A DNA stretch of 35,846 nucleotides, taken from positions 1 through 35,846 of the forward strand of contig JAISZH010000093.1 in the NCBI GenBank assembly GCA_031269345.1, given 5' to 3'. Under the pieces are notes generated by a model. That model searched no databases and was not told where the DNA came from. It worked only from the letters and a program-made list of their open reading frames with translations. The position numbers and the translations under genes were made by a program. Source of the stretch: Desulfovibrio sp. GTDB taxonomy: Bacteria; Desulfobacterota; Desulfovibrionia; Desulfovibrionales; Desulfovibrionaceae. Of this stretch, positions 34,229 through 35,846 are shown in pieces (the stretch's first letter is position 1; each line of letters opens with the position of its first letter).

Positions 34229-35571
34229 GCCGTTTCTTCTGAAAAGGGCGGACTCCGCGTTCCCCGCCACACGCCGCCGCCTTCCTCAATATAACGAACA
34301 AGCAGCTCCGTGGTTATGGCCCGATTCAACTCGCAGCGGCTGCCGTGCGTCAAATGGCCGTCCCCCCTGTCGGAAAAGGTCTTGGACGGGCAATCGCCCG
34401 CGCAGTGGTAGAAACAGAAACAGCGTTTACAGCTTTGGCGGCGTTCCTCGATTTTCGCCAGAAAACCCTGTCTGGCTCCGGGGGTGAGCCGGATAGCTCC
34501 GCTCGCGTCCATGTCGCCGAAAATAAAGCCGCCGGCAAGTTCGTGCCGACGGTTGCAGACTTCGTAACAGGCCGTAAGGAACCCGTCAGGACCGACGATC
34601 AACGCGGAAACAACGGCGTCGCAAAACCTGCCGGTCAGCAGCCAGGGCCGGGCGCCGGAATAATACATGTGCCGCTGATGCCGGGCGGCGATATCGTACC
34701 CTTCCATAAAATATTCCGCGAAGGCGGCTTGTTGCCGGAGCGCCACCCGGTCAAGCCTGGCGCGTCCGTGGGAGAAGGCCGGTTCGACCTGAAAAGCCGG
34801 GGAGCCGGTCTCTCGGCACAGATAGTCGATGACCTCAGGTATGCGCGTGATGGTCCGATCCGTGACCGTGACCCGGATGCCATACGCGATTCCCTTACGG
34901 TCCAGGGCCTGCAGGGTGCGCGCCACGGAAGCGTGGCTGCCCCTGCCGCTCTTTCGCGGCCGCTGTGCGTTCTGGATGGAAGGCAGGCCATCGCAGGAAA
35001 GGCTGACTTCGTCGATATTGTTCAGGATCCAGGCGCGTTGAGTTTCGGTCCAGACGCCGTTGCTGGTCAGGTTGATTTTGGCCGGTAACGGGGATTTCCG
35101 CGCGTACGCCACACAGTCCTTGAGAACGGACCAGGCCATGGTCGGCTCGCCGCCGCCATGAAAACAGATGGAGTAGTGGTCATGCCCCTGATCAAGGGCG
35201 TTGCGGCAGACCGTATCGATTGCCGCGCGGGCAAGGGGAAGCGGCAAATCCCGCGTCTCGCCCGCGCCGTCGCCATGTGCGTAACAGTAGATGCAGCGCA
35301 GGTTGCACGCATCCGTCAAAAACAGCACGCAGACAGTCGGGAGGAAAACGTCCGAAACCGGCGCGTTGTCGGCAAGGCACGCGTCTTCCTCGAAAAACCC
35401 GATACCGCGGAGAAAAAGGTCCGCTTCCGTATCCGCGCGCCTGACCGCCGGGTCCGCGGCGGAAAGCGTTTCACACAGCCGCGCCATAGCCCGGTTGCCG
35501 ATAAAGGCAAGATGTCGCAGAGGCCGGTAGATTATCACCTTGTCTTTATATGGGATTGCGTATAGTTCCAT
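34225..35571 (-). CDS. Radical SAM/SPASM peptide maturase next to the precursor
   Basis: This 448-residue enzyme has an N-terminal ~80-residue region that may bind the peptide. The radical SAM motif is CNLRCIYC (Cys 89, 93, 96), with HGGGEPT (138-144) and LSCDGLPSIQ (191-200). The SPASM domain has Cys 317, 335 and 339, then CKRCFCFYHCAGDC (381-394), and Cys 413 in RCELNR. It resembles the first half of the 945-residue protein in order and motif context, so the two are probably paralogues. The ATG at 35571 is chosen because the 35718 frame runs antiphase through the precursor. It starts 53 bases after the Cys-rich peptide gene, so that peptide is its likely substrate. Confidence 0.9.
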   Translation of the reverse strand: MELYAIPYKDKVIIYRPLRHLAFIGNRAMARLCETLSAADPAVRRADTEADLFLRGIGFFEEDACLADNAPVSDVFLPTVCVLFLTDACNLRCIYCYAHGDGAGETRDLPLPLARAAIDTVCRNALDQGHDHYSICFHGGGEPTMAWSVLKDCVAYARKSPLPAKINLTSNGVWTETQRAWILNNIDEVSLSCDGLPSIQNAQRPRKSGRGSHASVARTLQALDRKGIAYGIRVTVTDRTITRIPEVIDYLCRETGSPAFQVEPAFSHGRARLDRVALRQQAAFAEYFMEGYDIAARHQRHMYYSGARPWLLTGRFCDAVVSALIVGPDGFLTACYEVCNRRHELAGGFIFGDMDASGAIRLTPGARQGFLAKIEERRQSCKRCFCFYHCAGDCPSKTFSDRGDGHLTHGSRCELNRAITTELLVRYIEEGGGVWRGTRSPPFSEETA

Positions 35572-35596
35572 GGCCGCGTCCCGCCGCCCGAGTCCG

Positions 35597-35623
35597 CGCT
35601 CCGCCGCGTTCCCGCGTGGAGCG
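35597..35623 (-). terminator. Hairpin between precursor and first maturase, candidate attenuator
   Basis: CGCTCC/GGAGCG outer arms and CGCG/CGCG inner arms with a small bulge start one base after the precursor stop codon. There is no T-run. Hairpins at this site in RiPP operons commonly let precursor mRNA outnumber the enzyme mRNA; that role is inferred. Confidence 0.55.
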
Positions 35624-35624
35624 G

Positions 35625-35846
35625 TCAATTGGGCCGCCAGTAATGGCTTCCTCCGCGCGTGACATGGCCCACGCAGGAGCAACCGGAAGGGCGCGTAACA
35701 TGGCCCACGCAGGAGCAACCGGAAGGGGTCGTGGTTTTCCCGGCCTTTGTGCCGACCGAGATCGTATTGCAGACGCAGACTTCTTTGCCGCCGCCATATC
35801 CGGCGGGCACGGCTATGGTGTCGCAGGTGCAGATTTGCTGCGTTGT
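35625..35846 (-). CDS. Cys-x-Cys repeat peptide, candidate RiPP precursor (5' end outside the window)
   Basis: The minus-strand frame is open from the window edge to TGA at 35625-35627, giving at least 73 residues with no start inside except a GTG at 35810. It holds four C-x-C motifs: ICTCDTIAVPAG, VCVCNTISVGTKAG, and twice SGCSCVGHVTR. The first two share CxC-(D/N)-TI-x-V; the last two come from a 36-bp duplication. Cysteine pairs at regular spacing, many Thr/Ser/Gly residues and the position just ahead of a radical SAM/SPASM gene fit the core of a RiPP precursor. The leader would lie beyond the window. No known family is recognised. Confidence 0.65.
   Translation of the reverse strand, partial: TTQQICTCDTIAVPAGYGGGKEVCVCNTISVGTKAGKTTTPSGCSCVGHVTRPSGCSCVGHVTRGGSHYWRPN
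35655..35726 (-). repeat. 36-bp tandem duplication within the precursor gene
   Basis: Units 35655-35690 and 35691-35726 differ at one base. Each encodes PSGCSCVGHVTR, so a whole CxC unit has been duplicated in frame very recently. Confidence 0.9.

Noticed and set aside
35571-35718. Longer N-terminus for the precursor-adjacent radical SAM enzyme
   Set aside because: The extension reads through the Cys-rich peptide gene in another frame and repeats LLLRGPC units from the 36-bp duplication.
26591-35726. Tandem repeats considered as CRISPR
   Set aside because: The units at 26591-26690 and 35655-35726 are contiguous with no spacers, and no cas gene is present.

Overview
The window looks like chromosome of a GC-rich, sulfate-reducing member of the Desulfovibrionaceae or a close relative. 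The strongest clue is a complete four-gene Qrc (menaquinone reductase) operon at 20.7-25.7 kb. This complex is characteristic of Desulfovibrio-type sulfate reducers, where it passes electrons from periplasmic cytochromes c to the quinone pool. An argS followed by a SPOR-domain protein, a periplasmic HAD phosphatase and the remains of an autotransporter fit the same picture. No rRNA, tRNA or CRISPR was seen.

Layout. At 0.2-1.1 kb is an Rpn-type nuclease/transposase. At 1.4-5.1 kb, minus strand, is a putative transport operon: ABC ATPase, small NTF2-like membrane-anchored protein, periplasmic beta-propeller with a C-terminal anchor, and FtsX-type permease. At 5.3-8.0 kb are argS and a SPOR-domain protein, with argS lying between two direct copies of a ~140 bp repeat. 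At 8.1-12.4 kb are a CBS/ACT protein, a large hybrid histidine kinase and a REC-GGDEF diguanylate cyclase. At 12.8-14.1 kb is the secreted HAD phosphatase. At 14.3-15.3 kb is an autotransporter beta-domain pseudogene, followed by an AlbA_2-type ATP-binding regulator, an IS3-type transposase remnant, a copper P-type ATPase fused to a CopZ-like domain, the qrc operon and a stand-alone rfbC.

The most unusual part is 26.7-35.8 kb. It is a minus-strand cassette that looks like an uncharacterised RiPP (ribosomally made, post-translationally modified peptide) pathway. It begins with a small Cys-x-Cys repeat peptide, cut by the window edge. An intercistronic hairpin follows, then a radical SAM/SPASM enzyme, a PqqD-like recognition protein, a second radical SAM/SPASM enzyme, a second PqqD-like protein, a radical SAM enzyme with a U32-like C-terminal half, and a 945-residue protein carrying two radical SAM centres (SPASM-type plus HemN-type). 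That makes five predicted [4Fe-4S]-SAM sites and two peptide-recognition modules next to one repetitive Cys-rich peptide. Overlapping start/stop codons join the genes in pairs, which supports co-expression.

The window also carries several dispersed repeat families, named here R1 to R4. R1 (with twin TTCA-loop hairpins) ends in a Shine-Dalgarno-plus-ATG sequence that appears to supply the start of one radical SAM gene. R3 (~148 bp, with two palindromes) is inserted in frame inside the SPASM region of the double radical SAM protein, and again at the N-terminus of another radical SAM enzyme. This resembles protein-coding palindromic elements known from Rickettsia. R2 brackets argS. R4 is a short hairpin near the ABC operon and at the broken end of the autotransporter.
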